DNA of 6,267 nucleotides from Methanosarcinaceae archaeon. GTDB lineage: Archaea; Halobacteriota; Methanosarcinia; Methanosarcinales; Methanosarcinaceae. The DNA lies in assembly GCA_030596385.1 (NCBI GenBank), contig JAUVKD010000057.1:1-6267 (forward strand), given 5' to 3'. Below are positions 1 through 5,576 of the stretch, in pieces. Position 1 is the stretch's first letter. Each line of letters opens with the position of its first letter. The translations under genes and the position numbers were made by a program. The notes under the pieces were generated by a model. It had not been told where the DNA came from, did no database searches, and saw only the letters and a list, made by a program, of their open reading frames with translations.

Positions 1-563
1 ATGCGAAAGAATTGAACATGATGATCCAAAAAGAGCCAATCATATTCATAAAACCGCCTTCGGCAGTAATTGGCCATGGCGACAAGATCATTTATCCTGA
101 AGCAAGCAAGCAGGTCGATTTCGAAGCAGAACTTGCAGTAGTAATTGGAAAAAGATGCCGTAACATCAAAGCCAACCATGCAAATGATGTTATTGCGGGT
201 TATACATGTTTCAATGACGTTACTGCACGTGATCTTCAGCGGCAGGACGGGCAGTGGACGCGTGCCAAAAGTTTTGATACGTTTGCACCCGTAGGACCAT
301 TCATTGCTTCACCGGAGGATTTCGACCCCGAAAATACATCCATCAAAAGCCGTATCAACGGGGAACTGCGGCAGGATTCAAATACATCGAACCTGATATT
401 CGACATACCATCTCTTATCGAGTTCATATCAGGGATCATGACACTTGAAATCGGAGATATTATCGCAACAGGTACGCCGGCAGGTGTTGGTGAATTGCAT
501 CGCGGGGATATTGTTGAGATCGAGATTGAAGGCATAGGGGTTCTGGGAAACGAGGTTTTATAG
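1..563 (+). CDS. Fumarylacetoacetate hydrolase (FAH) family enzyme, 5'-truncated
   Basis: This is the C-terminal part (186 full codons, from position 3) of an FAH-superfamily enzyme, a fold that uses a divalent metal to cleave or isomerise acylpyruvate-like 2-oxo acids. The reading frame is open to the left edge. The first residues A-K-E-L fit the family's N-terminal H-A-x-E-L element, with bases 1-2 as the end of a His codon, so the in-frame TTG at 12 and ATG at 18 are internal and roughly 45-60 residues are missing. Visible motifs are KPPSAVIG, DFEAEL with the metal-ligand pair Glu (123-125) and Glu (129-131), NDVTARD with the third ligand Asp (216-218), RAKSFDTFAPVGP, and the closing TGTPAGVG. 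The 2- and 29-residue ligand spacing equals what I recall for human FAHD1. Substrate cannot be told: acylpyruvase, oxaloacetate decarboxylase and hydratase/isomerase roles are all possible. It ends one base before the next gene, suggesting an operon. Confidence 0.93.
   Translation, partial: AKELNMMIQKEPIIFIKPPSAVIGHGDKIIYPEASKQVDFEAELAVVIGKRCRNIKANHANDVIAGYTCFNDVTARDLQRQDGQWTRAKSFDTFAPVGPFIASPEDFDPENTSIKSRINGELRQDSNTSNLIFDIPSLIEFISGIMTLEIGDIIATGTPAGVGELHRGDIVEIEIEGIGVLGNEVL
552..556 (+). promoter_or_regulatory. Ribosome binding site for the winged-helix gene
   Basis: GAGGT lies 7 nt before the ATG at 564 and inside the last codons of the FAH-family gene. The site sits within translated sequence and the genes abut without a gap, so translation of the second gene is probably coupled to the first. 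Confidence 0.55.
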
Positions 564-863
564 ATGCTATTTGACCAGATCAACAGGGAACTTGAACTTA
601 TGCATAGACATCTGATAGTCCTGAAAAAAGTCATGGAAAGCGGCCCTATCGGCATCTTGAAACTCGCGGAAGAGACAGAAATGCCTACGCATAAAGTGAG
701 ATACTCACTTCGCGTACTTGAGCAGGAGCACCTGATCAAACCCTCAGCAAATGGTGCGGTCGCAGGTGAGCAAGTGAAAGAAATCATTTCCGATTTTGAA
801 GTTGGACTGGAGGACATAATGCAAAAAGCAGAATGCATACGTGAAATTGGGAAATCAGTCTGA
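564..863 (+). CDS. Small winged-helix-like protein, putative regulator
   Basis: A complete 99-residue protein with no named family that I recognise. Residues about 5-24 form a charged helix, and residues about 28-60 read as a winged helix-turn-helix. The segment I-L-K-L-A-E-E-T-E-M-P-T-H-K-V-R-Y-S-L-R has the layout of a helix, a turn and a recognition helix, followed by L-E-Q-E-H-L-I-K-P resembling the start of the wing. The C-terminal third is acidic and helical and may mediate dimerisation. There is no signal peptide, membrane segment or metal-binding cluster. The ATG follows the TAG of the FAH-family gene directly and has a GAGGT site upstream, so start and cotranscription are well supported. 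By inference it is a DNA-binding regulator, perhaps of its own operon, but archaeal proteins of this size with one winged helix also include non-regulatory chromatin or RNA-binding factors. Confidence 0.8.
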   Translation: MLFDQINRELELMHRHLIVLKKVMESGPIGILKLAEETEMPTHKVRYSLRVLEQEHLIKPSANGAVAGEQVKEIISDFEVGLEDIMQKAECIREIGKSV

Positions 864-948
864 CTGTCAACTTCTAATAAAGTATGGGATATGCAAATGA
901 CAACATCACATTAGATATTAGACAATATTGCGATATTGGAGAATACTT
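864..948 (+). promoter_or_regulatory. gltX upstream region with weak TATA-like element and leader hairpin
   Basis: This 85-bp AT-rich gap separates the winged-helix gene from gltX. TCTAATAAA (873-881) is a weak archaeal TATA-like element that would place a transcript start near 900; read-through from the upstream operon is equally possible. CAATAT (923-928) and ATATTG (933-938) form a perfect 6-bp stem with a TGCG loop, and the last stem base is the first G of the ribosome binding site. The motif GATATT-R-GA occurs twice in the same direction, at 914-922 and 932-940. Confidence 0.4.
938..941 (+). promoter_or_regulatory. Ribosome binding site of gltX
   Basis: GGAG ends 7 nt before the ATG at 949. 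It decides the start: the in-frame TTG at 928 has no comparable site and would lie within the leader hairpin. The same GGAG plus 7 nt arrangement occurs upstream of metG. Confidence 0.7.
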
Positions 949-2664
949 ATGACATTAAATGACGATGATATAAAAACGATCGAGAAATATGCATTGCAGA
1001 ATGCCGTGAAATACGGCAAGCCTCCGCAGATCGGGGCGGTTATGGGACGTGTAATGGGAGAATGCTCCCATCTTCGCCCGATGGCAAAAGAGGTTGCCCC
1101 CGTGATTGGGAAGATACTTGGCGAAGTTGCAAAAGGGAACGCAGATTCATGGCGCGAGCGACTTGAAACAATTGCGCCTGAACTAATAGAGGAATTAAGT
1201 GTTAAAAAAGAGCCGGAGAAAGGATTGAAGCCACTTGACGTCACAGAAGGCGAAAAAGTGGTTATGCGTTTTGCACCAAACCCAAACGGACCCCCAACAA
1301 TCGGCAGCGCCAGAGGTATTGTAGTTAATTCGGAATACGTAAAAAGGTATGATGGAAACTTTATCATACGTTTTGACGATACCGATCCGCAGACCAAACG
1401 TCCTCTGCTTGAGGCATATGACTGGTACATTGAAGACTGCACATGGCTTGGTGCCGCACCTGACAGGGTAGTACTCGCATCCGACAGGATGCATATGTAT
1501 TATTATTATGCAGAAAAACTGATCGAGATGGGACAGGCATATGTCTGTTTCTGTGAGGGCGGAGAATTCAAGAAATATAAGGATGCCAAAGAGCCATGCC
1601 CGCACAGGAACGAGAGTGTAGATAACAATCTTGAACACTGGAACAAGATGGTCGCCGGCGAGTATGAGGAAAAAGTAGCAGTACTTCGCATAAAGACCGA
1701 TATCAAGCACAAGGATCCGGCAATTCGTGATTTTGGTGCTTTTCGGATCATTAAGGTGCCGCACCCACGTCCGGAGATTGGTGACAAATACGTAGTCTGG
1801 CCGCTTCTTGATTTTGAGGGTGCCATTGAAGACCACGAACTTGGCATGACACATATCATCAGGGGTAAGGACCTGATGGACAGCGAAAAACGACAGGGTT
1901 ACATCTACAGATATTTTGGCTGGGATTATCCAGAGACTACGCATTGGGGACGCATCAAGATACACGAGTTTGGCAAGTTCAGTACAAGCGGACTTCGTCA
2001 TGCAATCGAAAAAGGAGAATATTCAGGCTGGGATGATCCACGTCTTCCAACACTGCGTGCCCTTAAGCGAAGAGGGATCAAACCGGAAGCCATACGCAAG
2101 TTCATGATCGAAATGGGAGTTGGTGAAACCGATGTGAGTATCAGTCTCGATACTTTATATGCAGAGAACAGGAAAATGATCGACTCGATTGCAAACCGGT
2201 ATTTCTTTGTCTGGAATCCGGTTGAGATTGAGATTAAGGGTACAAAACCACGAATAGCAACACCTCCGCTTCATCCTACTGGGGATAGGGGACACCGCAC
2301 GATCGAATTAGGCACTAAGATATTTATTTGCAGGGAAGATGCAGAGAAACTTAAAATCGGCGGCAAACTTCGATTGAAAGACCTGTACAACATTGAGATA
2401 ACGTCTCTTGCTCCGCTTCAGGCGAAGCACACAGGTGATTTAATAGAAGCGGTTAATAAAGGAGAAAAACGCATCCGAATTATCCACTGGGCACCAGTCG
2501 ATGGTTTATCCGTAAAAGTGCTGGCACCGCATGGCGAGTTTAAGGGGATCGGTGAGAAGCAGATAGTAAATGAACTTGATAATATAGTGCAGTTTGAAAG
2601 GTTTGGATTTTGCAGGATCGATTCAGTCAATAATGAAATTATTGCGTATTTTGCGCATAAATGA
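949..2664 (+). CDS. gltX: Glutamyl-tRNA synthetase, archaeal type
   Basis: A complete 571-residue cytoplasmic class Ib synthetase that ligates glutamate to tRNA using ATP. In archaea this enzyme normally also charges tRNA-Gln with Glu, which an amidotransferase then converts. Residues 1 to about 95 are the archaeal helical N-terminal extension. The Rossmann catalytic domain starts at F108-A-P-N-P, where the HIGH motif reads T117-I-G-S120, and continues with RFDDTDPQTKRP. A C200-x-C202 and C217-P-H219 group sits in the inserted acceptor-binding region. The KMSKS counterpart is K343-F-S-T-S347, followed by GEYSGWDDPRLPTLRALKRRGI, a hallmark of the archaeal and GlnRS-like subgroup. The C-terminal 170 or so residues are the beta-barrel anticodon-binding part. 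Length is normal for the family and the frame is intact. The T-I-G-S variant resembles Methanosarcinales enzymes as I remember them. The gene converges on metG across a 669-bp spacer. Confidence 0.97.
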   Translation: MTLNDDDIKTIEKYALQNAVKYGKPPQIGAVMGRVMGECSHLRPMAKEVAPVIGKILGEVAKGNADSWRERLETIAPELIEELSVKKEPEKGLKPLDVTEGEKVVMRFAPNPNGPPTIGSARGIVVNSEYVKRYDGNFIIRFDDTDPQTKRPLLEAYDWYIEDCTWLGAAPDRVVLASDRMHMYYYYAEKLIEMGQAYVCFCEGGEFKKYKDAKEPCPHRNESVDNNLEHWNKMVAGEYEEKVAVLRIKTDIKHKDPAIRDFGAFRIIKVPHPRPEIGDKYVVWPLLDFEGAIEDHELGMTHIIRGKDLMDSEKRQGYIYRYFGWDYPETTHWGRIKIHEFGKFSTSGLRHAIEKGEYSGWDDPRLPTLRALKRRGIKPEAIRKFMIEMGVGETDVSISLDTLYAENRKMIDSIANRYFFVWNPVEIEIKGTKPRIATPPLHPTGDRGHRTIELGTKIFICREDAEKLKIGGKLRLKDLYNIEITSLAPLQAKHTGDLIEAVNKGEKRIRIIHWAPVDGLSVKVLAPHGEFKGIGEKQIVNELDNIVQFERFGFCRIDSVNNEIIAYFAHK

Positions 2665-2730
2665 TGGGAAATTGATTCAAAATATACCTCTTGCGATGGT
2701 CATATTTATTTTAGCTTCAGATTAATACAA

Positions 2731-2739
2731 TTTATAAGT
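2731..2739 (+). promoter_or_regulatory. TATA-like promoter element
   Basis: TTTATAAGT follows an A-rich stretch and resembles an archaeal TATA box. A start about 25 nt downstream would fall near 2760 and would transcribe a GAGGGG (2783-2788), an ATG at 2800 opening a 30-codon frame, and the foldback at 2881-2940. A chance match is possible in sequence this AT-rich. Confidence 0.35.
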
Positions 2740-2880
2740 AGTGTCATGTCAAACATACAATATTGCTAGATTCGGAATAAAAGAGGGGAAACCAAACAAA
2801 TGCAAAAAACAACGCAACTACGCATAAGCGTGGCACATTTCCACACCATAAACGCGAAAGACAAAACGGTTTTTAATTGG

Positions 2881-2940
2881 TGTAGTATTTGAATATCTGA
2901 GAATTGGTCTCCACTTCAAATTTAAGGGTAATAGACTACA
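2881..2940 (+). other. Nested foldback, candidate structured RNA
   Basis: Three nested complementary pairs lie in exactly 60 nt: TGTAGT (2881-2886) with ACTACA (2935-2940), ATTTGAA (2887-2893) with TTCAAAT (2915-2921), and GAGA (2899-2902) with TCTC (2908-2911). The first two 5' arms are contiguous, so 13 bases pair in a row, interrupted on the 3' side only by a 13-nt bulge (2922-2934). No known RNA family is recognised. Strand is assigned only from the TATA-like element at 2731. Confidence 0.35.
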
Positions 2941-2989
2941 GTTTATGTATTTGTATAGATGGTTTTGAGAAAAACACGATGTACAGCTC

Positions 2990-3035
2990 ATATTGCAAAA
3001 CCCCGTGCAGCAATACCGCCGCAGGCGGCGCATTC
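2990..3035 (-). repeat. Left copy of inverted hairpin element
   Basis: Read on the minus strand, this copy runs GAATG (3035-3031), then a perfect stem CGCCGC/GCGGCG around a 2-nt centre (3030-3017), then a segment ending TGCTGCACGGGG and GCAA-TAT (3015-2990). The last part aligns with the right copy (3243-3269) at 21 of 27 columns, with 9 identical bases in a row. Most differences are transitions, which suggests an old, decaying repeat. It could be the end of a MITE-like or insertion-sequence remnant. Confidence 0.5.
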
Positions 3036-3095
3036 TCAACATTATGAAAAATATGACTCGATCGAATAAATCTAACAATTTCAATGACATTTGTG

Positions 3096-3102
3096 TATAA
3101 AA
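3096..3102 (+). promoter_or_regulatory. TATA-like promoter element before hairpin cluster
   Basis: TATAAAA lies about 25 nt upstream of 3125, so a transcript would begin just ahead of the two hairpins at 3149-3170 and 3188-3211. There is no ribosome binding site and no convincing reading frame after it, so if it is real it would drive a non-coding RNA. Confidence 0.3.
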
Positions 3103-3142
3103 GCGCTATGCTGCATTATTCTATATACGAGATTATAAGTTG

Positions 3143-3170
3143 GAATGCCGCGAAAACGTCATTGTTCGCG
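3143..3170 (+). repeat. GAATG plus hairpin unit
   Basis: GGAATGC is followed by a perfect 6-bp stem, CGCGAA (3149-3154) with TTCGCG (3165-3170), around a 10-nt loop. A second GGAATG with its own hairpin begins exactly 40 bp further on, so these look like two tandem units of a hairpin motif. Confidence 0.4.
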
Positions 3171-3180
3171 CCAGTGGTCT

Positions 3181-3269
3181 GGGAATGCGAAGCCTTGAGG
3201 GGATTGCTTCGGCGTCAAAAATCGCTAAACAAATTAAGATACTACTGTTGCACGGGGCCTGGCAAATAT
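3181..3269 (+). repeat. Right copy of inverted hairpin element
   Basis: GGGAATG (3181-3187) is followed by a perfect stem CGAAGC (3188-3193) and GCTTCG (3206-3211) around a 12-nt loop, about 31 nt of AT-rich sequence, and then TACTGTTGCACGGGG to GCAAATAT (3243-3269). It matches the left copy in inverted orientation with the same order of parts, but it has a longer loop and extra sequence after the stem. The stem differs from the left copy by paired changes that keep it complementary. Confidence 0.5.
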
Positions 3270-3333
3270 TAAATATCGCAACAAACCGGATGCATGTCGA
3301 TAGAGACACGCCACCCGTTTTCATCCCTACAAT

Positions 3334-5427
3334 TCACCGTACCCGCGTTCCGGCCTCCACATTCTTCTCAGGCATAAGTAGCACCGCACCATCTATATCG
3401 CCTGCAAGTACCATACCCTTAGACTCCACGCCGCAGAGTTTTGCAGGCTTGAGATTTGCAAGCACCACGACCTGACGTCCTATTAATTGTTCAGGATCAT
3501 GTGTCTCCTTGATGCCGGCAACCAGTTGTCTGGGTGTTTCTTCACCAATATCAACCTCAAGACGCATCAATTTGTTAGATTTCTTAACAGGTTCGGCTGT
3601 AACAACGATTCCAATCCTGATGTCTAACTTTGAAAAATCATCAAATGTAATCTCTTCATTTATTTTATTTATTTCATTTTCATTTTCTATTATTTTCTCT
3701 TTCTCTTTTTCTGTTTCCATATCCTTCACTTCTATTTCTTTTGTACCGGATTCCTTTGCAAGTGCTTCTGCCACTCTTGTATTTGATATATTCACCATAC
3801 TCTCTATCTTATCATCCTGGATCTTCTCAAACAGGGTAACAGGCTCTACAAGAGTAGTTCCACTATTGACCAGCACAGTTGCATCCCTGTACGTAGTGAC
3901 ATGAATATCGCTACTCATTCCAATCTGCGCCCATGCTTCTTCCATTTTTTGTGGCAGAACCGGCTCAAACAAAATGGCAAGTGCCTTTGCGATCTGGATA
4001 CAGTTTGCAACCACTTTGCCGCAGGCAGCCTTATCCTCTTTTATAAGTTTCCACGGTTGTTTTGACTGGAAATACACATTGCCATAGGATGCCAGGGCCA
4101 TAGCAAAATCAACAGCCTTTTTAAACTCATACTGTTCCATCGCTTCATTGACCTTTGCTATCGTGCTGTCTATGTTGTCCAGCACATCCTGTTCGATCTC
4201 ACCCACGGGAATCTCTCCAAAGTTCCTGTGGGCAAACAATAATGTCCTGTACAGGAAATTTCCGAATACGGCAACTAGTTCGGTATTGATCTTTTTTTGG
4301 AATACTTTCCATGAGAAGTTCAATTCCTTTGTATGTGATGTATAACTTACAAGATAGTAGCGCAGCAGGTCGGGATGGAATCCATGGTCAAGGTAGTCTT
4401 CCCCAACCCACACAACATACCCACGGCTCTTTGAGAACGTTTTGTCCTCTATCTTCACCATCCCCGATGCCACAACCGCCCATGGCTGGCTGTAACCTGC
4501 ACCCTTGAGCATTGCAGGCCAGAAAATACAGTGATGGTAAGTAATATCACCGCCAATAAAATGGATGATCCGTCCATCTCCTTTCCAGAACTTTTCCCAG
4601 TCCCCATTGTTTGCCTCTGCCCACTCCTCAGTAAATGCAATATATCCGATCGGTGCATCCACCCAAACATACACAACAAGTTTGTCGTGTCCCGGGAACT
4701 TTACACCCCAGTCAAGGTTTCTTGTGATACACCAGTCCATAAGTTCCTGCTTCACCCATCCTATCGCATAGTTCCTTGCATTTGAAGTACCTTCAAGATT
4801 TTCAAGATATTCCAATAGAAAATCCCTGAACTCTGATAATTTGAAAAAGAAATGCTCCTGTTCGCGGTATTCTGCATTTTCTCCGCATACTATACACTTC
4901 GGATCTTTCAGTTCACCCGATTCGAGATGTTTTTCACATCCCTGATCACATTCATCACCGCGCGCGGTCTCACCACAATGTGGGCATATACCCTGCACGT
5001 ATCTGTCAGGCAAGAAACGCTTGCATCCCGGGCAGTATGCTATTTCTATTGTTTTTGGGTATGTATAGCCTTTCTCGATCAGCTTGCTAACAATATCGAG
5101 TGTACGGTTGTGATTTTCAGGGTCATCCGTAGTCCCGAAAGCATCGAAATTCACGTTCATTTTCTTAAAAGTATTATCGAAATGTTTATGGTATTTTCGG
5201 ACAAGTTCACCTGGTGTGGTATTCAATTGTTCGGCATTGACCACTATCGGTGTACCGTGTGTATCAGATCCACATACAAATACTACCTCTTGCTCTTGTT
5301 TTTTCATCGACCTGACAAAGATATCGGCAGGTATGTATGTGCGCAAGTGCCCGATATGGGCTTTCCCGTTAACATAAGGAAGTCCACAGGTTACGAGCAC
5401 AGGTTTATCAGATGGAAATTTAGACAT
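3334..5427 (-). CDS. metG: Methionyl-tRNA synthetase with fused C-terminal tRNA-binding domain
   Basis: A complete 697-residue cytoplasmic class I synthetase that charges initiator and elongator tRNA-Met with methionine. An exact H24-I-G-H27 lies in the N-terminal Rossmann fold. A double zinc-knuckle insertion has cysteine pairs C132/C135 and C148/C151, then C160/C164 and C178/C181. The KMSKS loop reads T330-F-S-K-S334. Residues about 370-545 are the helical anticodon-binding domain. A lysine/glutamate-rich linker (about 558-592) leads to a Trbp111/EMAPII-like OB-fold domain (594-697) with D-I-R-I-G, K-S-N-K-L, GVESKGM and a closing G-T-R-V-R. This tail binds tRNA non-specifically and promotes dimerisation in related enzymes; in some archaea it is a separate protein. 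The start is supported by GGAG 7 nt upstream and by the short lead to the HIGH motif. It is transcribed divergently from sppA and has its own promoter. Confidence 0.97.
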   Translation of the reverse strand: MSKFPSDKPVLVTCGLPYVNGKAHIGHLRTYIPADIFVRSMKKQEQEVVFVCGSDTHGTPIVVNAEQLNTTPGELVRKYHKHFDNTFKKMNVNFDAFGTTDDPENHNRTLDIVSKLIEKGYTYPKTIEIAYCPGCKRFLPDRYVQGICPHCGETARGDECDQGCEKHLESGELKDPKCIVCGENAEYREQEHFFFKLSEFRDFLLEYLENLEGTSNARNYAIGWVKQELMDWCITRNLDWGVKFPGHDKLVVYVWVDAPIGYIAFTEEWAEANNGDWEKFWKGDGRIIHFIGGDITYHHCIFWPAMLKGAGYSQPWAVVASGMVKIEDKTFSKSRGYVVWVGEDYLDHGFHPDLLRYYLVSYTSHTKELNFSWKVFQKKINTELVAVFGNFLYRTLLFAHRNFGEIPVGEIEQDVLDNIDSTIAKVNEAMEQYEFKKAVDFAMALASYGNVYFQSKQPWKLIKEDKAACGKVVANCIQIAKALAILFEPVLPQKMEEAWAQIGMSSDIHVTTYRDATVLVNSGTTLVEPVTLFEKIQDDKIESMVNISNTRVAEALAKESGTKEIEVKDMETEKEKEKIIENENEINKINEEITFDDFSKLDIRIGIVVTAEPVKKSNKLMRLEVDIGEETPRQLVAGIKETHDPEQLIGRQVVVLANLKPAKLCGVESKGMVLAGDIDGAVLLMPEKNVEAGTRVR
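3651..3720 (-). repeat. Low-complexity purine-rich linker coding sequence in metG
   Basis: The plus strand here is almost only T, C and A in short imperfect units (ATTT, TTTC, TTTCTC); on the coding strand it gives Glu/Lys/Asn/Ile-rich residues 570-592. It joins the anticodon-binding and OB-fold domains. Replication slippage could easily change its length, which is tolerable in a flexible linker. Confidence 0.6.
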
Positions 5428-5434
5428 TTTATTT

Positions 5435-5438
5435 CTCC
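5435..5438 (-). promoter_or_regulatory. Ribosome binding site of metG
   Basis: On the minus strand GGAG ends 7 nt before the ATG at 5427, the same spacing as gltX. It requires a leadered transcript, which argues for the more distant of the two TATA-like elements. Confidence 0.65.
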
Positions 5439-5480
5439 ATGTATTAGCTTATTATATAGGATGTTGGATGTATCCAATAA

Positions 5481-5494
5481 TAAAATATATTTCG
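5481..5494 (-). promoter_or_regulatory. metG promoter, TATA-box candidate
   Basis: On the minus strand CGAAATATATTTTA reads as a purine-rich BRE followed by a TATA box. Initiation about 25 nt downstream, near 5460, would give a leader of about 30 nt including the GGAG. The nearer CTATATAATA (5450-5459) would start the RNA inside or after the ribosome binding site and is less likely. Confidence 0.5.
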
Positions 5495-5527
5495 CTTGCA
5501 GTAATCATGCGAAAGGAAAGCTTTTGA

Positions 5528-5550
5528 ACATATAGGTTTATTGTATAAGT
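5528..5550 (+). promoter_or_regulatory. sppA promoter, TATA-like elements
   Basis: Two candidates overlap this stretch: ACATATAGG (5528-5536), which would give a leader of about 19 nt containing the CGGGG, and TTGTATAAGT (5541-5550), which would give an almost leaderless RNA. The region is shared with the metG promoter in a 149-bp divergent spacer. Confidence 0.4.
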
Positions 5551-5566
5551 AAGATACAAAATTGTC

Positions 5567-5570
5567 GGGG
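5567..5570 (+). promoter_or_regulatory. Weak ribosome binding site of sppA
   Basis: GGGG(T) lies 6 nt before the ATG at 5577. It is a poorer match to the archaeal anti-Shine-Dalgarno sequence than the GGAG sites of gltX and metG, but the position is right and no other start fits the transmembrane anchor better. Confidence 0.45.
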
Positions 5571-5576
5571 TACCAG

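Larger units (their letters stand above)
2665..3333. other. Long intergenic spacer between convergent gltX and metG
   Basis: This 669-bp stretch contains no protein gene I can support. Open frames here translate to cysteine- and arginine-rich or otherwise non-globular sequence, matching no family I know. It is unusually long for a gap between two convergent housekeeping genes. It contains a T-rich segment at about 2703-2713 that could end gltX transcripts, TATA-like elements at 2731 and 3096, and a possible 30-codon frame at 2800-2892 behind a GAGGGG. It also has a small hairpin at 2818-2833, a nested foldback at 2881-2940, and an inverted pair of GAATG/hairpin/TGCACGGGG sequences at 2990-3269. 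A degraded mobile element or a small-RNA locus is the most likely explanation. Confidence 0.6.

Noticed and set aside
12..20. TTG (12) or ATG (18) as start of the FAH-family gene
   Set aside because: The frame is open upstream to the edge and A-K-E-L matches the conserved H-A-x-E-L segment inside the family's domain, so the gene begins outside the window.
928..948. Upstream TTG as the start of gltX
   Set aside because: It lies in the leader hairpin and lacks a ribosome binding site, while ATG 949 has GGAG 7 nt upstream.
2783..2798. Replication-origin (ORB-like) site, because of GGGGAAACCAA
   Set aside because: Only a partial single match; no second or inverted copy nearby and no cdc6/orc1 gene in the window.
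2818..3090. Minus-strand 90-codon open frame in the spacer
   Set aside because: The translation is rich in Cys and Arg with no family resemblance, it crosses two foldbacks, and no ribosome binding site precedes it.
3188..3231. H/ACA guide RNA, because the hairpin loop has TGA and GGA and an ACA lies downstream
   Set aside because: I could not find a lower stem or a guide pocket pairing around it, and the ACA lies at no defined base of a stem.
2990..3269. Ends of an IS200/IS605-type element
   Set aside because: That family has subterminal hairpins in the same orientation and a tnpA/tnpB gene; here the copies are inverted and no such gene is present.
3140..3475. Plus-strand open frame overlapping the end of metG
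   Set aside because: Its second half is antisense to the conserved OB-fold domain of MetRS, its first half covers the hairpin units, and it has no motif or ribosome binding site.
5450..5459. CTATATAATA as the main metG TATA box
   Set aside because: It would start the RNA at about 5430, removing the GGAG site; the element at 5481-5494 fits better.
4852..5535. Plus-strand 227-codon open frame
   Set aside because: It is antisense to the catalytic and zinc domains of metG and has no coding signature of its own.
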